DNA from: Sphagnum compactum
Taxonomy: Eukaryota; Bryophyta; Sphagnopsida; Sphagnales
Direction of reading: 5' to 3'
Assembly (NCBI GenBank): GCA_965153455.1
Contig: OZ234495.1
Span: 682,001 to 746,000 of the forward strand
DNA length: 64,000 nt
Shown here: positions 35,019 through 47,000 of the stretch, piece by piece
Position numbering within the stretch: position 1 is the stretch's first letter
Layout: each line of letters starts with the position of its first letter
The notes under the pieces: generated by a model
What the model was told of the DNA's origin: nothing
Seen by the model: the letters and a program-made list of their open reading frames with translations, nothing else
Database searches by the model: none
Program-made: the position numbers and the translations under genes

Positions 35019-37120
35019 GGTCTCGGATGGATGCAGTTGGGTGGGTTTTAAACTGGACATGAAGCAATGGTGAATCAGGGACGAATATGATTGCTTCAAG
35101 AATAATTTGCAACCAGAGGAGCTTTGACACATCACTCGAGCATTTGAGCAGCCATCAGACAGCAGGCAAACACTAAACAGCAGCAACAAATTACATGGAG
35201 CTCAGTCTCCGATGCAAAAGTATGCATGCCCGTCAGTGATGCCCACCTCACTGTCTCACTTAAGCTGCTCAGCTTGCCTACCTTCCTCTGCAGCACTGCT
35301 CCAATCTCAGGAGCTTCTTTGCAAACCAATCTGCCTTCTTTCTCTCATGACATAGCAAAAGAAAAAGGAGCTGTACGCAATGTTTTTTTTCTTTTTTTGG
35401 CACTTTTGTTTTTCTTTGATTTTTGGGCTTCGATTTCATTGTATACAGCAGAAAACGCCAGCCCAATAACAGGGTGCTGCAAAGGATTGTCAAACTCTTG
35501 TAATAGAGAGAGCAATTCAACAGCCCCCATATGGAGGAAATTAGCAAGCAAAGCTCAAGCTTAAGATCCATCTATCATCTTCACAAGCTGAAAGCAAACG
35601 ACATGATGATTATTGATGTTCAAGTTTTTGACAACCCTCAAAGGGTCTCATTAAAGGTCAGCAAATTTTTATCATATTTGTGCTTGCTTCTTCTTGTATA
35701 GCTAACTAGTTTCCATTTGAAGTGGCTCAGTGGTTTGTGTGAAACGCATGTGTTTCACTGCCACTCCTTCCCCATTCTTTTTTTCTTCTATTCTCCACTG
35801 TTTTTACAAAATTTATTGACAAATTTCTGACTTGTTCAAGAGGTGGCATTTCATGGACACCTCTCAGACACATTAGTTTCATATACACTTGTGGGTCATC
35901 AACTGTACAAACTACATGTAAATTATTGTTATCCAATTATTGATTGCTAAATGCAACAGCAAATGCCCACAATTTGCACAGTCACTTCCTATGATATAAC
36001 TCAGTGTTGGACGGTTCTTTGATTTTGTTATAACCTCTGGTTCCGAGTTTTTTGCAAATTTTCAACTTCAATGAACCCCTGGTTCCGGGTTTTCAAAAAC
36101 AATTCAGAGTAAAATAAGTGCGTATTTTTTTAGGTTTTGAAAAAAATCAAAGAACAACCAGCTTGTTTGTTTCCTCAAAAGAACTGGCAATTCTGGGTGG
36201 GCAACTGGAGATCATCCATAATCTCAAGCAATGTTTTCTGTGCAACTTCTTTTCCGTGTATGATTTTCAACTGGCAGCTTGCTAATCATATTCCTCCTTT
36301 GCCTTGAGCAATGGCCATCCAGTGGAAAGCAGCTTGGGAGTGTGACTTAACCAGCTCCAGTAACAGCTCTGCAAGCTGCCTACCCATCACCAATAATAAA
36401 AATAGATCGGGCTTTCTGTCATCCATCTGAAACAGACCACAGCTACCAAATCATGTTGACACAAAGCTGAGTTCAAAGATGGAGAGTAAATAAATCGGTG
36501 ATGCTATTTGTGACGACCGAGTGTTCTGCAACCAATCTCAATTTGTCACATCATCTTGACAAAGCAAAGCAATCCCACTACTTTCCAAGCAGTCATCCTA
36601 AGGGGTAGGTATGACTTGCAACAACCTTTATGAGCTTACAGTACTTGCTGTGTGTGCAGGTTGCCTGTGATGACAAGTGAGTGGTGTGATTGAGCCTTCT
36701 AGACTCGGTGTTTTTTTTTCTGTACTTTTAAAATTCTTTGAAATTTGCAGAAGTGGCAAATTTTTGCTGGAAACACACACACACACACATTTTACACTTC
36801 CAAGAAAAAGCACATTTGCAACAAAGTTTTTGCAACAAAGTTTTTAGTGAAAATTTACCATGAATGAAATTACAATCATGAACGACCTTCCCTTCCGTGG
36901 ATGAAATCATTTTTGCAGATGATGATGGAGGCAAGCAGTTGGGTGAACCAAAGCTATGGACAATGTGCAATGAATAGTTTTGATTCTCAATGAGGGAGGG
37001 GTAGTAACGGGAATGGGGTATATGCACAACAAGTTCACTTGTTGTAGATAACCAGATTCTATGCATGATCCATGTCATGCATTCATTGCTTGGTGGGTAA
37101 GGGAAGTTGGTGGTGGGTCT
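35019..37120. other. 3' flank of the zinc-finger gene, then gene-free DNA
   Basis: The first several hundred bases are presumably the 3'UTR; I see no single clear polyadenylation signal. The rest has only frame shadows and low-complexity frames, including a (CA)n tract at 36773-36789. No other gene was recognised on either strand. Confidence 0.5.
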
Positions 37121-37237
37121 GGTGGGCGTCGGTGAGGTTCTTAGGGGGTTCACACCCACGGTTCTCAAGCATTGATAGCTCTGATCGATGTTTGAGAACC
37201 ATGGGCATGAACCCTAAGAACCTCCCTGACGACCACC
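37121..37237. repeat. 117-bp imperfect fold-back with ~55-bp arms
   Basis: The left arm GGTGGGCGTCGGTGAGGTTC... pairs with a right arm whose complement reads GGTGGTCGTCAGGGAGGTTC..., continuing through TTCTTAGGG, CCCACGG/CCCATGG and GGTTCTCAAGCAT/GGTTCTCAAACAT to a loop of only about 7 bases. About 80% of the arm positions match, with small bulges. The shape resembles a plant microRNA precursor or a small fold-back element. I recognise no known microRNA sequence in it. Confidence 0.6.
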
Positions 37238-37239
37238 GG

Positions 37240-39340
37240 GGGCGTGGTCTGTTCCTGTTTCTCATAACTGCCCCCAAAGCTGCTCTTAAACCATACTCAT
37301 TTTGAGTAGTTGGGTGGGAGCTATTTGATTGCACCATCAAGGGGGCAAGCTCAGGACTTGTGAGTGAGAGTAGTTGTTGGGTGGGAGCTATTCAATCAGG
37401 CCAGCAAATGTGAGCTCAACCTACCCACAACATAGTTCTCTCCTTTTCTTCCTTTTTCTTTGCTACTAACTTACTTACTTACTTACTTCCTTACACACAA
37501 AATTTTCACTTGTGCTTTTCTACCTACATCTTCCATTCAAGTCATAATTGTTCAGGTATAGACAAATTACACTTGGGCACTTATTACAAAATGGCACTAA
37601 ACTACTACCTAATACAAGGAAGTCTAGACTCTACTAGTACCTTCTGCCCTAATAAAAAAGATAGGTTATAGGGTCACAACGTCATAACTAGTGTTGGGTG
37701 GGTTTAGGGTTTAGGGTTAAAAAAAACTGTTGGCTCTGGTTCCAGTTCCCAGTTAGTAAAATCCGAATCAGAAAATTGGGTCTGATTTTTGGAACTGGTT
37801 CTGAAACTAAGACCAATAACTGGAACTGCAATCCAACCCTTCTTCTCTCATATCTATGTAAACTGGAACTGGAGTTTCTTCATAAAAGTCAAGAAAGAAT
37901 TGGCCAACACTGGTCACACAAGTCACAACAATTTGAGGTTTGGGTTGCCCACTCTACCCAACAATTGAGTTTCCATTCTGACTGGGCTGCCATAGTAAGT
38001 AGGTAGGACTCAACCCAAGTTTGTGAAACCCTAGTTTTGACATTACTGGGGATTGGTAATGTTCCTCATTTTTGTTCCCATTTTATAACACTTATTCAAA
38101 CCTTCTTGACAGCTTAAGAGAAACAGTTTATTATTTCCAATGGTTGTGAGCTCTCTGAGAGGGTTGTACAACAACAGGCTCTTCTTAGTAGGTGTGCATC
38201 CATGATGTCAGTCATGATTTGTCTATGATTGAGAACTCAAACCTAACCCACACCTTTTCATTGCCTCACCTACAGATCAGAGTTTTTTTTTCTTTTTTCT
38301 TTTTTAAATTTATTTTCTATTATTAATTATTTCCCAATTTTATGATATAAAAAAGTTTGGCCAATTTTTCCAAAAGAAAATTATCAAAATTCATTGAATT
38401 TACACCCCCCAAAAATTCCATTTTTTTCCCAATTCTTTTGTTGAAAAAAGAGCAATATCAGAAATATTATAATATATTAATATTAATATTAATAAATTCT
38501 TTATACATGTGCATTTGGGGGGGGGGGGGGGGGGGGGGTATTGTTGTTGCTATTCTTATATTTTTACCCTTATTTTCATTTTGTCATGACACAATAATAA
38601 ATGTGGATACCTAGTGTATGTAGTAGTAGTAGGTGTCCTTTTCACTACTCTGCTCTGCTCTCTACCCACCCCCCATGATTTGTACTCAGGGCCCCAATTG
38701 TAGTGTAGAGCAAGGAGAATGCTGTGTACCACCACCAGTGCTTTTTTTTTCTTTTTTTTTTTTCGATTTTTGTAATCTAGTTCAGGTGCTGGTGATTGTC
38801 CATAAGATGACTAAAGCAATTATGGCTACATACCAAATAAATAAATAATGAAAGTAATAAGTTTCAAGCATCCTTTTCTATTATTTGCCACCCTACTGGA
38901 ACTTAGTAAAAAAAATAGTGATTTTCAAAAAAATTATAAATTAAAAAAAAATCTTCCAACCATCAAAAAAATCTGAAAATTTTGCTATCAATTTCAAAGG
39001 AAAAAAACGTTTAGGCATTTGACGTCTTGTAGAGTGTTTTTCACATCCAATATAGAGCTTTCCTAGTTTCGGAGCCCCACCCATAAACATGCCAAAATTC
39101 GACATAAAATTTGAGAGACTTAACTAAATTCTTTATATCACTTGGGTCAATCATTATGCTTGGCCAATCAGAAGCAATGATTATTTCTTTCTTCGGGCCT
39201 TTTTTTTGAAATTTTTTATCATGTGCAAAATTTTTACAGGTCAAAACCCATTATCATTCATTCTATTAGAACGGCCGTACGTACTTCATCCAAAGTTCAA
39301 TGTACAAGCCCATGTTATTGCCGGCCCGTGGGCCAGAGTG
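37240..39340. other. Intergenic DNA with simple repeats
   Basis: Contains a GTTGGGTGGGAGCTATT word twice (near 37308 and 37376), an (ACTT)n tract near 37467, 2-3 TTTAGGG units at about 37699-37717, a 22-base G run at 38517-38538, and poly-T runs. No gene seen. Confidence 0.5.
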
Positions 39341-39349
39341 AATGAATCC

Positions 39350-39600
39350 ACACCCACCATTGCACCATCCACTGGAGGCCCAGTATTACTCAGTTAGGGT
39401 CAGTTGTACTTCATCCAAAGACATGTACATAGTTCTCATATCATCCACGTGTTGTAAAAGCAGCTTCACCCACACTCAATATTTAGGCTTCCAATATTAT
39501 GACCATCACATTCAAGATTTACTTATTTACATGAATCTCAAGACTCAACCGGAAACATGAAACTAGGACTATAAAAAGGTGAGAGACTACTAATAACAAA
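39350..39600 (+). repeat. Dispersed repeat related to 19610-19830
   Basis: TTGCACCATCCACTGGAGG, ACTCAGTTAGGGTCAGT and AGGTGAGAGACTACT appear in the same order as in the first locus. Its 3' end leads directly into the tandem triplication that follows. Confidence 0.5.
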
Positions 39601-39791
39601 CCACCAAGGCCAATCGATCGACTTAGTCAATCAAGAGCAGCAAGAGTGTAAAGAGGTAAGAGACTACTAATAACAAACCACCAAGGCCAACTTAGTCAAT
39701 CAAGAGCAAGAGTGTAAAAAGGTGAGAGACTACTAATAACAAACCACCAAGGCCAATCGATCAACAACTTATTCAATCAAGAGCAAGAGTC
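39578..39791 (+). repeat. Three tandem copies of a 66-77 bp unit
   Basis: Copies begin GGTGAGAGACTACTAATAAC (second copy GGTAAGAGAC) at 39578, 39655 and 39721. Each contains AAACCACCAAGGCCAA and TCAATCAAGAGCA. They differ by small indels in a CGATCGAC segment. The unit grew out of the 3' end of the dispersed repeat just upstream. Confidence 0.9.
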
Positions 39792-39799
39792 TTTTCAGA

Positions 39800-41880
39800 T
39801 GTGCAATGGCGTTTGCAAACCTCAGCACCAAGTGCAAAAATGATAGTCCAAAGACATTTTATTGAGCCAAGCCAACAAATTTAGTAATATTTTCCATCCA
39901 AAACATGTTGTGCAATGTGCCAATGGAGATGCTCTAAGTTGTCCACAATTGACTTGTTGTAGCTAGTCAACTTGGACTTTAGGTCCTCTCCTTTTATCCT
40001 TCCCTCTTCCTCTCCCCCAATGGTGCTTTTATTAATAAAAGTTTGGTAGGTTCACAAAATGATGTTGTATAAAAAAACTATGTGCCTTGTAATATATTGA
40101 CTAGATGGAGTTCATATTGGTGGAGGAGAGACATTTGGGAGGTGACCCCGGAAGATGACCTATCATACGGCACAACTAACTTCACTAGACATGAGATTGC
40201 TAGTAGGTAGGGCAACCCTAGTAATCAAGCAAGAAGGTGCCTAGCTAGTAATGGGACCTATCTAGTACTTCATCCATGAGGGCCACATTTCTTGGATGTG
40301 GGGGTGTTTGTCTCAAATGAGTTGCAAAATTGGCTCTTATTATCATTGGAGGAAGAGGTAATATAATGGCCCAATAGTGCTTTGGTTGGCTTCCAAGGAA
40401 TTTGTAACCATGGCCATGAAAGACGCACGTCCATTTTCTTGTGAGAACTTGAGGATTATGTGACCCAGCATCCACCAATGCAACCATCCACGAGAAGCGC
40501 CTTATGACCCAGATGAGTTAGCAAGGTTCCACCTTAGTAACCTACCTTGTAAACACTTACCTACGTAACTATCTATCTACCAAGGAAGGTTGTTTGTTTG
40601 TTTTGTATGTTTGTCACGGTGAGATCTCCAAAACCATAGCACCTCTTGCCACATGCTCGGTACCATTGGAAAGCACTTGATGAATAAGGGCACGGCGCAT
40701 TGAGTTAGTTTAATAATGTTTTAACCTACGATGAAGAACTTGTTGAATATTAATTGAACAATTTTTTTCATTGAAAACTCATTTAATTAATTATAAAATC
40801 ATAGGAGAATTTGTGTGCACTCTTGGTATTGTTGGAAAGTTGTCAATGAATAGGATTTAAATGAAGGTCATTTGGAAATTCTTAGGCCTAAGGTATAAGA
40901 AGAGATTTTGAATTTTGAGTAGTTTTTTTCATTGGGAATTCAATTAAATTAAAATGATTTTGAAAGGAAAAACTACTCATGTACCCAGTTCACACTTGGG
41001 TCAATGGCACAGGTTACACTAGTCTATGTAATAGGGTTAATAGGTAAGGAACATACAAGGTTACTATGTAGGTAAGTAGATTGGGAAGTGGGGTTGATTG
41101 GGAACGGAATAGAACACAATTGGTGATATGCTGAAAAATGATATAGAACATGTCATAAAGGTGGGATAGAAATTTTATCTTTGGAGTGTTTCACATTCTA
41201 AACCACAATATTTGCGACGGCCAAACCAAGTGCACATCACCAAAAAAAAATTTAACTACACTCACAATTATTCAATGTCAATAACAATAAGGTTTAGGGA
41301 GAAATAATGGCATGGACTTTCCAACTAAAAATAAACATTGTTTGTTTATATATTAACCATAAAAGACTAAGCCCAACAAAAGTGAATGCACTTTATATAT
41401 TTACATATTTTGAAAAGGTAAAATGAATATTAAACTTGATAAAAAAAATTATCATATGGATGTAAAATCAAATAAGCTCTAAGAATGCTAAAAACATTTC
41501 ACCCCATTTGCCATAATTTCCAAAATACATGACAACCAAATATTGGCTTGTTCATGCATACCTAGGTTGTGTACAACTTAAATAAATAAATAAATAAATA
41601 GAAAATTCCCTTCACCCTTACTCTACTTGGGCACACTTACAAACCACATGGCCTAGTCAAAAAAATTATACACAAAAGGTAAATCTTTAAGAAAACGTGA
41701 GAGAAAAATACATAAGAAAACCGTATTCCAAAAATTTGACCATTAAAATGCAGACAACTAAATAGGACAAACATGCCCAAACATTTTTTTAATTTCCTTA
41801 ATACCAATCCACATATCATCCACTAGTGTTTAATGTTGTCTACCGAAAATTGCAGGTCAATGTTTTGAACCTTGTAACCC
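39800..41880. other. Intergenic DNA with two more GTTGGAAA repeat copies
   Basis: No gene. Copies of the family seen at 22.4-24.0 kb lie at about 40658-40690 (TACCATTGGAAAGCACTTGATGAAT) and 40806-40860 (GTGCACTCTTGGTATTGTTGGAAAG), both on +. An (AAAT)n tract is at 41578-41600. Confidence 0.5.
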
Positions 41881-41889
41881 AAAATTCTG

Positions 41890-42069
41890 GCTGACTCCTA
41901 TGATCTTATGGTTACTCTAGGTTGTTAACCAAGAGTCTCAAGTCAACACAAAAAATCCCGAGTTCAATTTTGCACCAAATGCAAAGAGCCACATGATCCA
42001 CATGGTCAGATTTTGAGATGCTTCTCTAAAATGGTTACTAGATCTCCACAACTTCAAATAGTGGGGAAT

Positions 42070-42102
<33 letters not shown>
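41890..42102 (+). repeat. Possible tRNA-like SINE ending in a CT microsatellite
   Basis: An A-box-like ATCTTATGGTTACTC (41903-41917) is followed by a B-box-like CGAGTTCAATTTTGC (41959-41973), the usual order in tRNA-derived SINEs. The body may run to the (CT)n tract at about 42073-42102. The match to box consensus is weak and no target-site duplication was found. Confidence 0.3.
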
Positions 42103-42104
<2 letters not shown>

Positions 42105-44047
42105 AAATACATGTGCAATAGATAGCTCCAGGTTTTGTGCGCTTTGCTTGCTTGCGTGACAAAAATGAGTACTAGAAAGAAAAATAAAACATTGTTCACA
42201 ACTTTTTTGACCTTGGGTTCACGTCAGTTTTGCAAAAAGCCTACGTTGACAACAATAGGTTGAGTTGAGCATCATAAGATGAGATGTTTGGTCAGGTACT
42301 AAACCATAGGTTCTATCTACCAAGGGCTGTTTGAGAGTGTGTGTTAAATGGTTTAGGGTTTAATATTGATTCACATAGGCCACAATGTTCCTCAACATAA
42401 CCCATGTTTTTCATTACTAACTCTTCACATCGTTACACACCGGTATATTACTCATGCCACTAGAGTGTTCACCAACCTCGATTCCCATCACAAGTAGAAC
42501 TAACAAAACCAAAAGTGAAACTAGCAAATGACCACCAGTTCAACATTAAAAAATAACCTTAAAACAAATCTCGTGAATAAGACATGGCATCATCATCCCC
42601 AGTTAGTTACTTGTTGAATGTTCTAGAGTGTGCCCAAAATGCCTTAAAACTTTGTGAAATTGGGAGCCTGACATACATACATACATACATACATACACCG
42701 TTATCCATTGAAGAAAACTTATTGTGAATAAAAGTATTGTCATTTGTACATATTTCCATTCCTTAAAATGCACTGACTATGTTCGAGATAATAATTGAAA
42801 CTCATTGCTCATCAGGTGCATGTCCGACTCCTCCCCCACCCCACCCCAAATATTATATGATCCTCCTCTCTTATATAGAGCTTTTCAGGGAAACCTTATA
42901 TGGGAGCACAAAAGGAGAGTTTTAAAAGGCAGGCACAACAGACTTGTTACCAATTGTTTGGTTTCATGTGGACCCCAACAAAAAAAAGTCCTAAAGTCCA
43001 TTCACAACTAACTTCGTTGGGTATTATTGTACAAAAGAGCAGAATTTTGGGCAACAGATGAGAAAGAAGTGTGGTGTGTGGCACTTTTGAAAATTTAGGA
43101 AAATTTCTGGTCAACACATTTCCCCCCCCCCCCCCCCCCCCGGCATTCCTCAAAAATATGAGACCAAATAAAATCAACATAACTCACAGTCATCTCTCTC
43201 CCTTAAAATAATAATGGCTTCATACTTTTTTCTGTTTCTCTTCCAAAACATGGATAAATAGCAGGCAGGAATAGTGTTCATGCTTCTCACATTCCTTTCA
43301 AGTCTTCTTGGAGTGCTTTCTAAGTTCGGTAGAATGCCATTCTTGAACTCACATCTTTTCTCCATTCAAGAATGTTCGGTGCCATTTTGCTCACCCAGAG
43401 AGAGCCAAGAAACAATTCTTTCAAATTCACACATGTAGAAAACAAGTTCCCACAAATAAATAGCTTCCACCTTCCTCCACCCCCCCCCCCCCCCTTCCCC
43501 TTCTGTTTGTGTGAAAACAGGTGCCAAAGCATGTGAAGCGTTTTGCTCCAGAATCGCTAGTAAGTCTGCTTTGCAAAACCACCAAAAAACTTTGATGCAC
43601 AGCTCGTCCTCCCAACTGATCCCCTTGTACACTTCCCCGTGTACCCTCTGTAGCATTTTGAAGATTTATTCCTATCACATGAGCAAAGAAAACCTTGAAT
43701 TAGAATCACATCTGAAAGCTGGAACTCTCCACACATAACCTGTGAGATACTATTTGACTTCAGATGCCTTTGCTGTCCTGGCACCCCAAACCAGTTGGCA
43801 TCCCAAACCTGTTAACGAGGCAGTAAGACCTTCCAGAGACAACTGTTAGCAACACTGGTTAACATAAGTAATAACCAAATTATGCTCCAAGCATTATTGG
43901 AAAATTCCTGGTTTAGAGATCTCTCAATCAATACAACATTTCAATCTTCATTCTGAAGATATTAAACCTGCCACACCGGAACTGACATATTGCAGGAAAT
44001 GGTGCTGTTGCTTTCAACATATTGCTTCTCACCCAGAACTTTGATCC
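42103..44047. other. Gene-free DNA, then 3' flank of the SGS3 gene
   Basis: Contains a (CATA)n tract (42670-42698), C runs of 20 (43122-43141) and 15 bases (43480-43494). The part nearest 44047 is the likely 3'UTR of the minus-strand SGS3 gene. Minus frames at 43366-43784 overlap the C run and each other and are not supported. Confidence 0.5.
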
Positions 44048-47000
44048 TCAGCAGAGGCTCTTCATCTGGTAAATCTTCACCAAGTTCACCCTTTCATCCA
44101 GTAGCTGCTGTTCAAATGCAAGCGCAGCTGCTTGCTGCTGGCGCTGAAACTCTAATCGCAGCTCATGGTGTCGCTGTTGCATCTTCTCTCGCTCTGCTTC
44201 ATAAGCTTTTGCATCACACAGATTCCCTTCAACCATCTCTCTCTCTCTTGCAATCTCCTTTTCCTTCCTGCATGCAAATTTGAAGAGTTCAAAAGATGAC
44301 TGACCATTAATGGTTCAGCCAGAATGGGAATTACAAGGAATTCTCTCTAATGCACTAATGGCTGACATTCCCAATATTCCCAATTTGAACAGAATGACCA
44401 AAACAACAACCAGGGTCTAAAATCAATGAACAGGAGAGACTGTAGATAGTACAAAGACTGCTGTTGCTCCTGGTCATCCTTGGAAAGCCCCTCCTTGGGA
44501 ATGTTAAGTTGCTCCAACTCCAGTTTCTGGCACTGCTGCAAGTGAGCCTGATCAAAAGCCTCCCTTAACTTCACAAGCTCTTCCTCCTTCTCAGTGACCT
44601 CAACCATTAGCTGATCTCTCTCAACTCTGAAGTACTCCTCCAACTCATCTTGCTGCATGCAACATGGTAGTATCATGCTCAGCTCATATCCACTTATCAA
44701 CATGTGTTTGCATCAAGCATTTCAGCTGGAACAACCACCATAAGGCTATATCTCATCATGTGCAGCAAGCTTTCAGGTTTGGGATTAACATATTGAGTAT
44801 GCATTTCATTTTGGCTTTCAGCAGTGACTGGTCAGTAAGATGCTTAATCATAGTGCTCCATACTCCCATAACATCAACCCCATGGCAGGGGTTGATCACC
44901 TCAATACATTGCCTGTATTCTGATGTAATCATCATAGCAGAGTATACAAATGGCAAGTATACCTCTTCTTTGTTCCTGATACTTTGCTCCTCCGACCTTT
45001 TCCGCAGGACCTTGAGTTCTTGCTCTCGTAGCACCAAATTGTGGCACACTGTGCTCACTGTTTTCTTCAAAGTTTCACAAACTTCCTTCTCTCTATCCAC
45101 TTTGCTCTGTAGTTTCAATACCTTCTTGTCTTGATCATGCATCCGGTGCATTGGCTCTAGCACTACCTCTTGTAACCGCTTGACTGCAAATTTTAGAAGG
45201 GTCCTTCCTGCAATGGTCACAACCCCAAACAGACTTGGCTTGCATATAATTGGCAAACAGGGGAGATCAGAGAATTAGATATCACTGCAGAAGAAAGCTC
45301 CAAGACAAAAGTTTGACAAACTGCTGTGAATTCAAGATAAAACATATGGGAGTTTTCAAATTCAGATTAGCAGTTTCCTATGTTGCTCATGGATGAAGCA
45401 GTAACAGAGACCTGAGAGAAACATTTGGAGTTTTAAACAAAGAGAATCGACACAGGACCATCACAAATTAATGTTGGCCACAGCCATTGCACTTGATTCC
45501 ACCTTTGTGATGTCGATTAAATATGTCAAGGTCTGCCTTGCTTGCCATGTAGCCATATAGGATACGTTTTCCACCTCCCCCTGGATGATAAAGGAGCTTC
45601 CCAATGTTGTTCCATGGATCCCTTCCACGTCTAGCATCTCTGAAGTGTTTATCCAGACGTTGAGCATCATGGTAACCAGTGGGAGACTCTGCAAACATCA
45701 GGATGCTCATTCCACGGTGACCTTGAGGCCCATATGCATGCCGAGGTCTCATAGGGTTATACTCCTTGAAGTACTCCAGCAGCTCCTTATTCCCCATGCC
45801 CACCCACTGCAAGCACACACGTTCAAATGGTACATACACTTCTTATACTCTGGACACTCCTTCCAATGGCCTAGAAATAACACTGTATACAGGAGAGACC
45901 ACCATACCAGAGAATCCTGCTAATCCTGATGCAGGGAAAAATCTAGGTATAGATCAGCCTCAGACTCTGAAGTCTATACAAACACTACAATCCCTTGCAA
46001 GACCAGCAAATGCAACTTTCAGGACCATAGAGGTACAAAAACATAAAAGATAGGGCCTTCAACCTTCTCCTGATCATCCATCTCCAACTGTGTATTTTGA
46101 ACAATAACCATCGGTGGCCAGACTATCAGTGGGTTCTGTGCCTCATCATCAACATCAAGCCCATGCCATTTGCCACCAAAGGGTCTTTCATCAATTACAC
46201 TTGCACCCACGCCTACTTGTCGCAACTCCTCTTCCAAAACTTTTCTGAAGATACGATGGAGCTTTACCCGACGGGATTTCATAGTCTGGGCATGTGCCAT
46301 CAAGGGTCCAAATCCACAGAACCAATCAACAGCACCCACCCCACCCTGACATACTGGACAATGCCACTGCCGGTCATGCTCTTGTATCTGGTCAGTGCTC
46401 AAGGATTCAAGATCCTGGAAAAACCCTTGAAAGCATCTCCACTTCTTCAGTGTTCCATGACTCTGCTCTGACACATCCGAGGCATAGTCATCACTGAGGA
46501 TGTCATCACTGTAATCATCCATATCATCCAGGTCCGAGTACTGGTCATCTGATTGATCCCAGGCCTCATACTCTGCTCCATCCGCAGCTTTCACAGACGG
46601 AATGCTTCCAATATGCACACCTGACACAAATGAGCATGTCAGGCATAAAGTGAGTTGCTTTCTATGGGTTCAAGAACCACATTGTGAATTGCATGGACAA
46701 TGTGGTAATCAAAGGCCATTGACAAAAACCATATGCAATGAGCTATTACATAGATGGACTATGCTGCAGGAGCAGCAATGCATACCTGAAATGCAACCAT
46801 GTTGCTCATCTGAGCTTTTAACTCTCGCTGGTGGTAAGAGACTATGGAGCACAGTGGCAGGATTCACCTTGGTGCATGGCATCAAGAAACCATTGCCAGA
46901 TACAGAAGTTAAATCAGCAGCATATCTATTGCTGCTAATTCCTTGTTTCTGATGCTCAGTTTCATGTAAGTCAGGACAAACATGCACTTTTGTGATGTTT

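Noticed and set aside
36728-37168. 146-codon minus frame
   Set aside because: Runs through one arm of the fold-back at 37121-37237 and has no domain or splice context.
43366-43784. Several minus frames of 70-96 codons downstream of SGS3
   Set aside because: They overlap in different frames and pass through a C homopolymer; this is better explained as 3' flank.
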